Positions 5,972-14,191 of a stretch of DNA of 19,913 bases are shown here, piece after piece (positions within the stretch are counted from its first letter, which is position 1; each line of letters begins with the position of its first letter). The notes under the pieces were generated by a model that saw nothing but the letters and a program-made list of their open reading frames with translations, was not told the DNA's origin and did no database searches. Source of the DNA: CAYLPJ01 sp964385465. GTDB taxonomy: Bacteria; Planctomycetota; Phycisphaerae; SM23-33. The DNA lies in contig CAYLPJ010000084.1 in NCBI GenBank assembly GCA_964385465.1, forward strand, positions 1 to 19,913. The letters run 5' to 3'. Made by a program: the position numbers and the translations under genes.

Positions 5972-7450
5972 ATGGCACCACACGCATCCGCCGTCACCAT
6001 CCTGCTCGCCGCCGCCTCATCCCTCGCCGCCCCCGCGAGTTCGGCCACCGCCCCCGCGACCGCCCCCGCCACGCAACCGGCGGCCACCATGCCCGCCGAG
6101 GTCCGCGCCGCTGTCGAGGAAATCGCCGCCCTGCACGCCTGGCAGATCGACGAGCCCGACGACAAGGGGCTCACGCTGCTGCATCACCACGCCGCCGCCG
6201 GGCGCGCGCCGGCCGTCCGCGCCCTGCTGGACCGCCGCGCCGTCGTGGACAAGCGCAACAAGGTCGGGCGCACGCCGCTGCACCTGTCGGCCGAGAACGG
6301 GCACCTCGCCGCCGCCAGGGCCCTGCTGGCCGGCGGGGCGGACGTCAACGCCAAGGACAACGTCCAACTGACCCCGCTGCACCTCGCCTGCCAGGCGGGC
6401 CGACCCGCCATGGCCGACTTCCTGCTCGACCAAGGCGCCGATGCCGCACCGCGCAGCAAGAAGGGGTTCACGCCGCTGCACCTGGCCATCCAGGAGGGCC
6501 ACCGCGCGACCGCCACCTTCCTGCTCGACCGCGGGGCGGACATCCACGCCCGGACCCGGAGCCGCGCCACGCCGCTGCATGTCGCCGCCCAGGGCGGGGA
6601 TGCCAACACCGCGGCGTTTCTCATCGGCCGCGGCGCCAACGTCGCCGTCAAGGACGCCGCCGGAAACACCCCGCTCTACGCCGCCTGCTGGGAGGGGCAT
6701 CTGCCCGCCGCGAAGCTCCTGGCCGCCCGCGGCGGGCGGGTGAACGAGCGCAACGGCGCGGGGTACACGACGCTTCACGTCGCCGCCCAGGAGGGCCACG
6801 CCGACCTGGTGACGTTCCTGATCGATCGCGGCGCCGAGGTGAACGCCCGGGCGCGGTACGGGAATACGGCGCTGCACCAGGCGTGTTACCGCGGGCACGT
6901 CGGCGTCATCGAGTTGCTGCTGGAGCACCAGGCCGACCTGCGCATGCGGATGACCGACGGGGCGACCATGCTCCACTGCGCCGCCATGGGAGGGCGCCCC
7001 GACGTGCTGAAGCTCATGATCGGCAAGGGCCTGGCCGTCGACGCCCGCGCCGACGACGGGGGCACGCCGCTGCACCGGGCCTGCGAGAACGGGCACCTGA
7101 CGGCCGCGACCGTCCTGCTCGATGCCGGGGCATCCTTCGCCGTGGGGGACGGCAAGGGGATGGCGGCGCTGCACTTCGCCGCCCGAGGCGGGCACACGGA
7201 CGTCTGCCGGCTGCTGTTGGACCGCGGGGCGAAGGTCGATGCCCGCGCCGCCGCGAAGACCACGTCCCTGCACCTTGCCGCCGCCAAGGGCCGCGAGAGC
7301 GCCGTCCGGCTGCTGCTGGATCGGGGCGCGGACCCGGCCGGGGAGGACGCCCGCGGCCGCGCCGCGGCACAGTACGCCCGCGGCGGGGGCCACACGGACG
7401 TGGCGCGTCTGCTGGCGGACCGGGCGCGGACGCGTCCGGCGTCGGAGTGA
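5972..7450 (+). CDS. Exported ankyrin-repeat protein, 13 repeats
   Basis: 492-residue protein made almost only of ankyrin repeats. The N-terminus (MAPHASAVTILLAAASSLAA) looks like a signal peptide and is followed by an Ala/Thr/Pro-rich linker to about residue 45. From about 62 to the end run thirteen uninterrupted 33-residue ankyrin repeats, with the canonical GxTPLHxAAxxGHxxxxxxLLxxGAxVNAR pattern; the first and last are degenerate caps. No enzymatic domain is present, so it should be a binding scaffold, probably periplasmic or surface-exposed. The ATG at 5972 has AGGGA (5960-5964) at suitable distance and starts the signal peptide. The open frame continues upstream, but that sequence is antisense to the neighbouring gene. 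It is convergent with the PRC-barrel gene, only 22 nt away, without a visible terminator between them. Near-identical repeats suggest expansion by internal duplication. Confidence 0.9.
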   Translation: MAPHASAVTILLAAASSLAAPASSATAPATAPATQPAATMPAEVRAAVEEIAALHAWQIDEPDDKGLTLLHHHAAAGRAPAVRALLDRRAVVDKRNKVGRTPLHLSAENGHLAAARALLAGGADVNAKDNVQLTPLHLACQAGRPAMADFLLDQGADAAPRSKKGFTPLHLAIQEGHRATATFLLDRGADIHARTRSRATPLHVAAQGGDANTAAFLIGRGANVAVKDAAGNTPLYAACWEGHLPAAKLLAARGGRVNERNGAGYTTLHVAAQEGHADLVTFLIDRGAEVNARARYGNTALHQACYRGHVGVIELLLEHQADLRMRMTDGATMLHCAAMGGRPDVLKLMIGKGLAVDARADDGGTPLHRACENGHLTAATVLLDAGASFAVGDGKGMAALHFAARGGHTDVCRLLLDRGAKVDARAAAKTTSLHLAAAKGRESAVRLLLDRGADPAGEDARGRAAAQYARGGGHTDVARLLADRARTRPASE

Positions 7451-7472
7451 AGGGCTGCCCGTGGCGGCCTGC

Positions 7473-8210
7473 TCACCAGTAGGTGGGCATTCCGTACCAA
7501 CTGAACAGGGCGGCCTCGTACTCGCGGTTGACCGGCTGGGTGGGGTCGTACTCGGGGCTGTCCTTGACGGCCTGGCGGGTCAACTGCACCCAGACTTCGC
7601 CGGTCGCCCAGGAGATGCGGTCAATCCAGCGTGGGGAGACGAGCACCTTTCGTCCAGGCAGCCAGTTGCGGGTGTCGACGGCGAGGTAGCGGATGTCCCA
7701 GCCGTCGGGGTCGACGAGGAAGTCCTCGACGTGTCCGATCTCGCCGTCGGCGGCGTGGATGCGGTAGCCGGCCACCTCGTCGGTGCTGCGCAGGTCCGGG
7801 TCCTCGCTTTCGGGCTTTCCGCCGACCTGCTGTTCCTCGACAGGCACCTGCCCGGGTACCACCGCCATCGATGGCGTGCCCAGCGGCGCCCAGTACACCG
7901 GCCAGGAGTAGTAGCCTGCCAGGCGCTTCTCGTCTTGCCGGGATACGGGGCGGTCGGCGTCGATCGACGGGCTGGCCTCGACCTGCTCGGCCGTCAGCGA
8001 GACGGGGATGGCGCCGGCGTCGGCGTCCGGCTCGCCGACGGCCGCCGGGGAGATCAGCACCTTCCGTCCGGGCAGCCACGTGCCGGTGTCCACGACGAGG
8101 TAGCGGACGGTCCAACTCTCGTCGTCGAAGTAGAAGTCGTTGACCTTGCCCATCTCGCCGTCTTCGGCGTCGATCCGGTATCCGATGATCTCGTTGGCGG
8201 TTCGAAGCAT
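7473..8210 (-). CDS. Tandem PRC-barrel domain protein
   Basis: 245-residue soluble protein with two PRC-barrel domains (the fold of photosynthetic reaction-centre H subunit and RimM C-termini). The repeats align over about 50 residues: EIIGYRIDAEDGEMGKVNDF at 7-26 and EVAGYRIHAADGEIGHVEDF in the second half, each followed by a W..RYL.VDT..WLPGRKVL.SP segment. Each copy ends in a short helical tail with SP.ID or SPEYD and a W/Y-rich stretch (YYSWPVYW, FSWYGMPTYW). An acidic linker joins them (about 125-145). No signal peptide or membrane span is seen. The start at 8210 is chosen because GAGG lies about 6 nt upstream; upstream in-frame sequence lacks a ribosome site. Tandem PRC proteins of this size are often stress-related in environmental bacteria, but the role is unknown. 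It is divergent from mutS2. Confidence 0.85.
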   Translation of the reverse strand: MLRTANEIIGYRIDAEDGEMGKVNDFYFDDESWTVRYLVVDTGTWLPGRKVLISPAAVGEPDADAGAIPVSLTAEQVEASPSIDADRPVSRQDEKRLAGYYSWPVYWAPLGTPSMAVVPGQVPVEEQQVGGKPESEDPDLRSTDEVAGYRIHAADGEIGHVEDFLVDPDGWDIRYLAVDTRNWLPGRKVLVSPRWIDRISWATGEVWVQLTRQAVKDSPEYDPTQPVNREYEAALFSWYGMPTYW

Positions 8211-8422
8211 CTTGCACCTCTCCAAGCGGTTTGCTGGCTCGCCGGTCCCATGCGAGAGGCCGGGCGATCCCTCCGTCACGTTCCCCTGCATGGTAGGTTC
8301 CCGCGGCGCCGTGCCCCAATGGGGCCGGAGCCCGTCGGGGCGGTAGGGGATGCAACCATGGCTCGCGGGGTTTTGCTCCGCCGGGGCCGGCCGCGGCGGC
8401 GCGGCGGCGAGGAGGGCGTTTT

Positions 8423-8453
8423 TTGCTTGGCGCCGCAGTGGCGGCGATATAAT
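8423..8453 (+). promoter_or_regulatory. Promoter for mutS2-like gene
   Basis: A perfect -10 box TATAAT lies at 8448-8453, with TTGCTT at 8423-8428 as the best -35 (19-nt spacing, a little long). Predicted transcription start near 8460 leaves a leader of about 30 nt. The rest of the divergent gap (8211-8420) is very GC-rich, and I see no further clear signals in it. Confidence 0.6.
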
Positions 8454-8488
8454 GAGCGGTTTGCCCTATCTCTTCGAGGATTCCCGGT

Positions 8489-11293
8489 TTGGATTCGTTC
8501 ACGCTCCGCAAAGTCGAGTTCCATCGCGTCCGCCGTATCCTGGGGCGTTTCTGCGCCACGAGCCTCGGCAAGGCTCTCGCATCCAGGATCAACCCCTCGC
8601 GCAACCCCGGGACCATCCGCCGGTGGCTGCGCCAGGTCAGCCAGATGGTCGATGCCGTCCGCGACGTCGCCCTGCCGCCGTTCGCCGGCGTGACGGACAT
8701 CACCGACCCCCTGGCGCGGGCGCACCCCTCCGGCGGGGCCACCGGCGAGGATTTCGCCGCGATCGCCTCGGCGCTGGAAGGCGCTGCCAACGTGAAGGGC
8801 TACCTCAACGGCCTGGATGAGGGGCTGGACGAGCTGCACCGTTTCGCCTCGGAGATCGCCACGTTTGAGTCGGAGGTCCGCGCGATCCGTGAGGTGATCG
8901 AGCCCGACGGGTCCATCCGCGACGACGCCTCCCAGAGGCTGGGGCGGATCCGCGGCGAGATCGCCGCCACGGCCAAGAAGATCCACGACGTGATCTACGG
9001 CTACCTCCAGAACGCCGAGGTGGCCAAGCTGCTGCAGGCCAGCAACGTCACGCTGCACGGCGACCGGTACGTCCTGCCGGTCAAGGCCGAGAACCGCGGC
9101 CGGCTGCCTGGCGTGGTCCATCGCGCCAGCAACACCGGCGCGACGGTCTTCGTCGAGCCGAACGCGTCGGTGGAGCTGAACAACCACCTGGCGGACCTGT
9201 ACAACGACGAGCGTCGCGAGATCGAGCGTCTGCTGAACATGCTGTCCATCCACGTCCAGGCGCGGACGCGGGAGATCACCACGACCATGCGGGTGATCGG
9301 GCAGGTGGACCTTGTTTCGGCAAAGGCCCAGTACGCCTACCAGTTCGAGTTGACCTGCCCGGAGGTGGTCGAGCGGGGCGAGTTGGAGTACCGCCAGGCC
9401 CGCCACCCGCTGCTGCTGGACCAGTACCACCGGCGCAGCCAGAAGGAGGACGGCCCCAAGGCCGAGCCCGTCGTGCCCATCGACGTGCGGCTGGGGCAGG
9501 ACTTCGACCTGCTGGTGATCACCGGCTCGAACACCGGCGGCAAGACGGTGGCGCTGAAGACGGTGGCGCTGCTGGCGCTGATGGCGCAGTCGGGGATGCA
9601 CATCCCGGCGGGTCGAGGCTCGCGGATGCCGGTCTTCCGGGACGTGTACATCGACATCGGGGACGAGCAGTCGCTCCAGCAGTCTCTGAGCACGTTCGGC
9701 GCTCACGTCAAGCGGCTACGGCATATCCTTCACAAGGCCGACGCCGGCTGCCTGGTGCTGCTGGACGAGCTGGGCGCGGGCACGGACCCCGACGAGGGCG
9801 GGGCGATCGGCCAGGCCGTGCTGGACGAGCTGCTCACCGCCGGCTGTGTGGGCATGGTCACTACGCACCTGAGCGTGCTGAAGGCCTACGCGTTCAATCA
9901 CGACCGCGTGGACAACGCCTCGGTCGAGTTCGACACGAAGACGATGTCGCCGACGTATCACCTGCGGATCGGCAAGCCGGGGGAGAGCCACGCCATCGCC
10001 GTCGCCAAGCGGCTGGGGCTGACCAAGCGGGTGATCGCGGCTTCCCGCAGGCACCTTTCCGACCAGGGCAAGCAGTTCCGCCGGGCGATCCGGGCGACAG
10101 GGCAGGCCCGGCAGGTCGCCGAGGAGGCCCGCGAGCAGGCCATCCAGGCCGAGCTGGCCGCCAAGAGCCAGCAGGAGTCCTACGAGTCCCAACTGGCGGA
10201 CCTGCACCGGCTCAAGGGCGAGTTCGAGACCTGGCTGGCTACGCTGCCGGAACTCCAGCCGGGGGACGTCGTCCACGTGCCCAGCCTGCACAAGGAAGGG
10301 CGCCTGGTACGGCTGGAACTGCATCGCCAGATCGCCGTCGTCGACGCCGACAACGTCCAGGTCGAGGTGCCCCTCCACGAGCTGATGCCGGACTTCGGCC
10401 AGAACGCCGTCCGCCAGGAGCTCGCCGGGCTCCGCAAGCAGGTGCTCGAGCAGGCCAAGGAGACCGAACGCATCCGCGCCGAGGCCGAGCACGCCAGGCA
10501 TGAGTACCACCGCTCCCTCCAGCAGCAGCGCGACCGGGCAAGGGCGTTTGACGAGTGGCTGGCCGCCATCGGACGCGTCAAGGTCGGCGACGAGGTGCCC
10601 ATCGCCATGAGGCCGGGCAAGGGGACCGTCAAGGAGCTTGACTTCCGCGGCCTGCGGGCCGTCGTCGAGACCCACGAGGGCGAGAAGACCGTCTCCATCC
10701 AGGAACTGTTCCCCGAGAGCGGGCCCTACTCCCGACGAGGACGCGGCGAAAAGGGCCGCCGGGACCGCAAGGGAAGGGGCGGACGCGAGAGCGGAAAGGG
10801 CGGCGAGCGGCGCGGAGGCAAAGGCGGCGGCCGCCGCGACGACCGCGGGCCGCGAGAAGAGACGCCCCCGGAGAAGAACCGTCCCATGGACCGCGGCCGC
10901 AAGGCCGGCAAGGCCGCCCAGACCAAACGGGACCGCCTGCTGGCGTTGGCGCCGGGCGACAAGGTCTACGTCGTGCCCTTCCACAAGCGGGCAACGCTGA
11001 TCCGCTTCCAGCCGGAAAAGGACATCGCGGTGGTGCAGTCGGGCATCTTCGAGGTGGAGATCCCGCTGACCGACCTGGAGCCCATCCGCGTCGAGCCCAA
11101 GCCCCAGCCGAAGAAGAAGCCCGCGCCCGAAAGCAAGGGCAAGTCCGAGGGCGAGGACAAAGACAAGGGCAAGGGGGCGGAGGCCCCGGAAGCAGGGGGC
11201 CAGGCCCCCGGCGAGGACCAGCCCGGGCAGGGCGGCGGGGCGGGCGGGAACCAGTCCGACGGGGCCGCGGGGCCCGAGCAGCGCAAAGCATAG
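8489..11293 (+). CDS. mutS2: MutS2-family ATPase lacking a visible Smr domain
   Basis: 934-residue MutS2-type ABC ATPase; relatives suppress recombination or split collided ribosomes. Seen in order: N-terminal clamp/lever region (1-330); Walker A GSNTGGKT (346-353); Walker B LVLLDELGAGTDPDEG (422-437); a charged coiled-coil (about 520-585); an SH3/KOW-like module from PGDVVHVPS (about 590-637); a second helical stretch; a second module from VKVGDEVPI (697-743); an Arg/Gly/Lys-rich linker (about 745-812); a third module from PGDKVYVVP (about 820-870); and a Lys/Glu/Gly/Pro-rich tail. Typical MutS2 is about 780 residues with one KOW-like module and ends in an Smr domain with an HGKGTG-type motif; I find no such motif here. 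Start is TTG at 8489 with GAGGA 8 nt upstream. The ATPase identity is firm; DNA versus ribosome role is open. Confidence 0.92.
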   Translation: MDSFTLRKVEFHRVRRILGRFCATSLGKALASRINPSRNPGTIRRWLRQVSQMVDAVRDVALPPFAGVTDITDPLARAHPSGGATGEDFAAIASALEGAANVKGYLNGLDEGLDELHRFASEIATFESEVRAIREVIEPDGSIRDDASQRLGRIRGEIAATAKKIHDVIYGYLQNAEVAKLLQASNVTLHGDRYVLPVKAENRGRLPGVVHRASNTGATVFVEPNASVELNNHLADLYNDERREIERLLNMLSIHVQARTREITTTMRVIGQVDLVSAKAQYAYQFELTCPEVVERGELEYRQARHPLLLDQYHRRSQKEDGPKAEPVVPIDVRLGQDFDLLVITGSNTGGKTVALKTVALLALMAQSGMHIPAGRGSRMPVFRDVYIDIGDEQSLQQSLSTFGAHVKRLRHILHKADAGCLVLLDELGAGTDPDEGGAIGQAVLDELLTAGCVGMVTTHLSVLKAYAFNHDRVDNASVEFDTKTMSPTYHLRIGKPGESHAIAVAKRLGLTKRVIAASRRHLSDQGKQFRRAIRATGQARQVAEEAREQAIQAELAAKSQQESYESQLADLHRLKGEFETWLATLPELQPGDVVHVPSLHKEGRLVRLELHRQIAVVDADNVQVEVPLHELMPDFGQNAVRQELAGLRKQVLEQAKETERIRAEAEHARHEYHRSLQQQRDRARAFDEWLAAIGRVKVGDEVPIAMRPGKGTVKELDFRGLRAVVETHEGEKTVSIQELFPESGPYSRRGRGEKGRRDRKGRGGRESGKGGERRGGKGGGRRDDRGPREETPPEKNRPMDRGRKAGKAAQTKRDRLLALAPGDKVYVVPFHKRATLIRFQPEKDIAVVQSGIFEVEIPLTDLEPIRVEPKPQPKKKPAPESKGKSEGEDKDKGKGAEAPEAGGQAPGEDQPGQGGGAGGNQSDGAAGPEQRKA

Positions 11294-11488
11294 GGCCGAG
11301 CGTCCAGCCGTTGCGCCCGGCCCCGGTCAGGCCCAGATCCCTTTGGCGAAGGGCGATTCGTCTGTCCTCCTCATCGGATCGGTGCCCCGGCAAAATGAAG
11401 GAATTCCGCAGGACTGGGCTGCCGGATTGCCGGAAGACCGGAGAAGCCGAACGCCGGTGATCCCGGCCCGCGGTCTCCCGGGTTCCAA

Positions 11489-12316
11489 TCACTGACAGGC
11501 GATCGCGGCCAGGAGGAAGGCGAGCTGGGTCAGCAGGTTGGTCGCCAGCAGGGCCGGCCGGGTGGGGCCGCCGGTGCGGCGGCAGAGGACGGCGCCGCCG
11601 CCGATGGCGACCAGGATCGTGGTCGTCGGCATGCCGACCTGCCCGCCGAGGCCGAGGTGGTGGAAGTAGCCGACGGTCGCCAGCAGCAGCGCGCCCATGA
11701 CCGCCGCCGCGGCGGCCGCCCCGATGCCCCGGGCCAACGCGGCGGTCTGCGGGCAGGTGCGTTCGGAGGGTCGGCAGAATTTCCCGATGATGAGCATCCC
11801 CCATGTGCCCCAGAGTGGCATCAGCACGAGCACGCGGTAGAGCGTCATCGGCGGGCGGAGCCAGCCGATCCACCAGGGCAGCAGCGGCCAGTTCGGCGGG
11901 TAGCGGTCCGGCAGGAGCCGAGCCAGGCACATCGCCAGCAGCAGGACGACGACGGTGACGGCCAGGGCCCGCCCTCCGGGCTCCCGCCCGGCGACCGCGC
12001 CGGCCAGGGCGAGCACGGCGCGTCGGTAGGGCAGCAGGCAGAAGACCGCGGCGGTGACGGCGGCGGGCATCAGCAGCGGCTCGTAGTCTCGGAAGAGCCG
12101 CCAACTGACGCCCCAGAGGTTCCACTGGATGAGCCCCCACGCGGCGGACAGGCCGAGAAGCCCGATCCACGCGCGGGCGTAGCGCTGTGGGGGCAGCGCG
12201 GCGAAACGGTCCTCGTCGGCCAGGAGCATCCGTCCGGCGGGCCCGTCGAGGACGCCCCCGACGAGGCGGCGGAAGCCTGCGGCCAGGCGCGACGCCATGG
12301 TCGGCTCTTCGCTCAC
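11489..12316 (-). CDS. Polytopic membrane protein, unknown function
   Basis: 275-residue inner-membrane protein with about seven hydrophobic segments (starting near the RYARAWIGLLGLSAAWGL region and ending in a hydrophobic C-terminus). The N-terminal 40 residues are soluble and contain LADEDRFAALPPQRY. Two cytosolic or loop cysteines (KFCRPSERTC) lie mid-protein. It loosely resembles Yip1-type membrane proteins in layout, but I do not claim that family. The GTG at 12316 is chosen because it overlaps the aldolase stop codon as GTGA and has AAGGG just upstream, suggesting translational coupling; an ATG at 12298 is the alternative. It is the last gene of the minus-strand cluster, followed by about 195 nt without a clear terminator before the end of mutS2. 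Confidence 0.6.
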   Translation of the reverse strand: MSEEPTMASRLAAGFRRLVGGVLDGPAGRMLLADEDRFAALPPQRYARAWIGLLGLSAAWGLIQWNLWGVSWRLFRDYEPLLMPAAVTAAVFCLLPYRRAVLALAGAVAGREPGGRALAVTVVVLLLAMCLARLLPDRYPPNWPLLPWWIGWLRPPMTLYRVLVLMPLWGTWGMLIIGKFCRPSERTCPQTAALARGIGAAAAAAVMGALLLATVGYFHHLGLGGQVGMPTTTILVAIGGGAVLCRRTGGPTRPALLATNLLTQLAFLLAAIACQ

Positions 12317-12969
12317 GCGCCCTTCGCCGCCCGCGCCTCGGCCACGATCCGCACGTACTCGCCGGCGAGGCGGCGTATCTCGTCGAGGTTGCCTTCGGCG
12401 AGGGCCTTCCTGGTCACCAGCGCCGAGCCGACGCCGAGGGTGGCGGCGCCGGCGGCGATGAAGTCGGCCGCGGTGTCCAGGTTCACCCCGCCGGTGGGGG
12501 CGAGCTTCAGGTGGGGCATGGGCGCGAGGACGGCCTTGAAGTACTTGGCCCCGAAGAACCCGGCGGGGAAGACCTTGATGATGTCGGCCCCGGCGGCGGT
12601 GGCGTCGTGGATCTCGGTGGGGGTCAGGCAGCCGGGCATGACGGGCACGTCGGCGTCGTTGGCGACGGCGACGACCTCGCGGCAGAAGACCGGCGAGACG
12701 ACGTACTGCGCCCCGGCCTCGAGGGCCGCGCGGGCCGTGTCGGCGTCCAACACGCTGCCGACGCCGATGAACGCCTCTGCGACGGCCTGGCGGCAGGCGG
12801 CGATGACCTCCAGGGCATTGGGCGTGGTCATGGTGATCTCGATGCAATCCACCCCGCCGTCGAGCAGGGCGCCGGCGACGTCGATGAGCTGCTCGCTGCT
12901 GTCGGCACGGACGACGGCGACCACGCCGGTGGCGCAGAGCCGCCGGACCGCTTCCTGGCGACCGGGCAT
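12313..12969 (-). CDS. eda: KDPG/KHG-type aldolase (class I)
   Basis: 218-residue class I aldolase of the KDPG/KHG family, cleaving 2-keto-3-deoxy-6-phosphogluconate (or a related keto-deoxy sugar acid) to pyruvate and an aldehyde. The TIM-barrel signatures are in place: catalytic glutamate in IEITMTTP (E44), GVGSVLDADTARAALEAGAQ, Schiff-base lysine K132 in IIKVFPA, PTGGV phosphate loop, and GVGSAL. Length is normal. By my alignment, the arginine after the catalytic glutamate (R49 of E. coli Eda, pyruvate carboxylate contact) is threonine, common in the broader family, so the substrate is uncertain. The ATG at 12969 has GGAG 8 nt upstream. No KDPG dehydratase (edd) or sugar kinase is nearby. 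It sits between the ribosome hibernation factor gene (45-nt gap) and a membrane protein gene that overlaps its stop codon. Confidence 0.88.
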   Translation of the reverse strand: MPGRQEAVRRLCATGVVAVVRADSSEQLIDVAGALLDGGVDCIEITMTTPNALEVIAACRQAVAEAFIGVGSVLDADTARAALEAGAQYVVSPVFCREVVAVANDADVPVMPGCLTPTEIHDATAAGADIIKVFPAGFFGAKYFKAVLAPMPHLKLAPTGGVNLDTAADFIAAGAATLGVGSALVTRKALAEGNLDEIRRLAGEYVRIVAEARAAKGA

Positions 12970-13014
12970 GCAATGTCTCCTTTCCCGTGGCGAGCGGGGG
13001 CTCGCGGGCGCCGC

Positions 13015-13338
13015 TCAGCCTCCGGCGGCCTCGTTGAGCGAGGGTCCCTGGCGGTCGCGGACCTTGTCCTTGTGTCGCCGCAGTTGCTGGGCGACCTTGT
13101 CGATGCACTGGTCCACGCAGGCGTACAGGTCGCGTTCCTTGTGCGTGGCGACGAACGTGTGCTTGCGGCGGGCCGTGACCACGATCTCCGCCACGGCGTG
13201 GTCGGCCTCGGTGTCGAGGATCGTCTCGACGGTCTGGATGCCGTCGTAATAGCGTTCCAGCCTTGCGGCCTTGGTCTCGACGTATTCCTTCATCGCGTCG
13301 GTGGCGTCCATGTGGCGTGCCTTGACGATGACGTTCAC
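13015..13338 (-). CDS. hpf: Short ribosome hibernation factor HPF/RaiA
   Basis: 107-residue member of the HPF/YfiA (RaiA) family, which binds the 30S decoding region and silences or pairs ribosomes in stationary phase. The full beta-alpha-beta-beta-beta-alpha domain is present: starts NVIVKARHMDAT, ends with a basic helix CVDQCIDKVAQQLRRHKDKV, followed by a short unstructured tail. It lacks the C-terminal dimerisation domain of long HPF, so it is the short form. Start is GTG at 13338, overlapping the stop of the DUF502 gene as GTGA, with AAGGAG about 10 nt upstream; this suggests coupled translation. In proteobacteria short HPF genes often follow rpoN; here the context is a membrane-stress-like cluster instead. 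Confidence 0.92.
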   Translation of the reverse strand: MNVIVKARHMDATDAMKEYVETKAARLERYYDGIQTVETILDTEADHAVAEIVVTARRKHTFVATHKERDLYACVDQCIDKVAQQLRRHKDKVRDRQGPSLNEAAGG

Positions 13339-14129
13339 TCTGCAGTCTCCTTGCTCTTGCGTTTGCGGCGCGTCTCGGGCGGGAGCATGCCCCGCCTGTT
13401 GCGGTCGGCGGCCGCGGCGTCGAGGACCTCCCGGGGCGGCATGATCACGCCGCCGCTGATCGTGAAGCGAAGCGCTTCGTCGATGCTCACGGGCAGGTCG
13501 ATGGTTTCCGTTTTCCTCACCGTAATCGTATACCCCGTCACCGGGGTGGGGCTGGAGGGAATGAAGATGGTCACCAGCGGATCGCCGAGGGCGTCGTGCA
13601 GCGTCTTCATCGACTCCCCGGTCACCAGCCCCAGCGACCAGATGCCCTTCCGCGGGTACTCCACGGCCACAACCCGCGAGAACTCCAGCTTCCGCTCGGC
13701 CAGAAGGAAATCCGTCACCTGCTTGACCGACGGGTAGATCTGCTTGACCACCGGCATGCGGAAGAAGGACGTCTCGATGAACCGCCACAGCGCCCGGCCG
13801 ATCAGGCTGGCGACAAACCGCCCGAAAATGTAGATCAGCACGAACGCCAGCAGGAAGCTCACCCAGCGCAGGTGCAGCGGCTGCCAGACCTTATCCTCCA
13901 CCAGCCGCCAGATCGCGTCCGGGCCGGCGAAACTCAATTCCGCGCCCTGCTGGATGCTGACCACCTGCACCACGACCCACCGGACCGCCTGGTCGATGTA
14001 CCGGACGATGTTCTGGTCCATGAACTTCAGGACGTAGACGATGATCGTCAGCGTCAGAAGCGCGGGAAGGACGGCCGCGAGACCCCGCAGGAAGAATCGC
14101 TTGAAGTCGTCGAAGAACCCGTCGGCCAC
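13335..14129 (-). CDS. DUF502 family inner-membrane protein
   Basis: 264-residue DUF502 protein. Typical features are an N-terminal transmembrane helix (about 14-36, FLRGLAAVLPALLTLTIIVYVL), a second span (about 88-112, WVSFLLAFVLIYIFG), the conserved IETSFFRMPVVKQIYPSVKQVTDFLL segment, and a soluble beta-rich C-terminal half with EYPRKGIWSLGLVTGE and the FIPSSPTPVTG motif. A basic C-terminal tail (RRKRKSKETAE) follows. The family is widespread and uncharacterised; plant relatives are linked to membrane trafficking. Start is GTG at 14129 with AGGAG 7 nt upstream. It is followed directly by hpf with a 4-nt overlap. Confidence 0.88.
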   Translation of the reverse strand: MADGFFDDFKRFFLRGLAAVLPALLTLTIIVYVLKFMDQNIVRYIDQAVRWVVVQVVSIQQGAELSFAGPDAIWRLVEDKVWQPLHLRWVSFLLAFVLIYIFGRFVASLIGRALWRFIETSFFRMPVVKQIYPSVKQVTDFLLAERKLEFSRVVAVEYPRKGIWSLGLVTGESMKTLHDALGDPLVTIFIPSSPTPVTGYTITVRKTETIDLPVSIDEALRFTISGGVIMPPREVLDAAAADRNRRGMLPPETRRKRKSKETAE

Positions 14130-14191
14130 TAGGGGCTCCTGTGGGGCGGTCGTGTGGGAGGACGATCCACGGCTATGCGTACACCCCGAGT

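Noticed and set aside
8390..8424. GC-rich palindromic stretch followed by T6 as a terminator
   Set aside because: The T run is not adjacent to a clear stem (a G-rich spacer lies between), and no plus-strand gene ends upstream; the next element is the mutS2 promoter.
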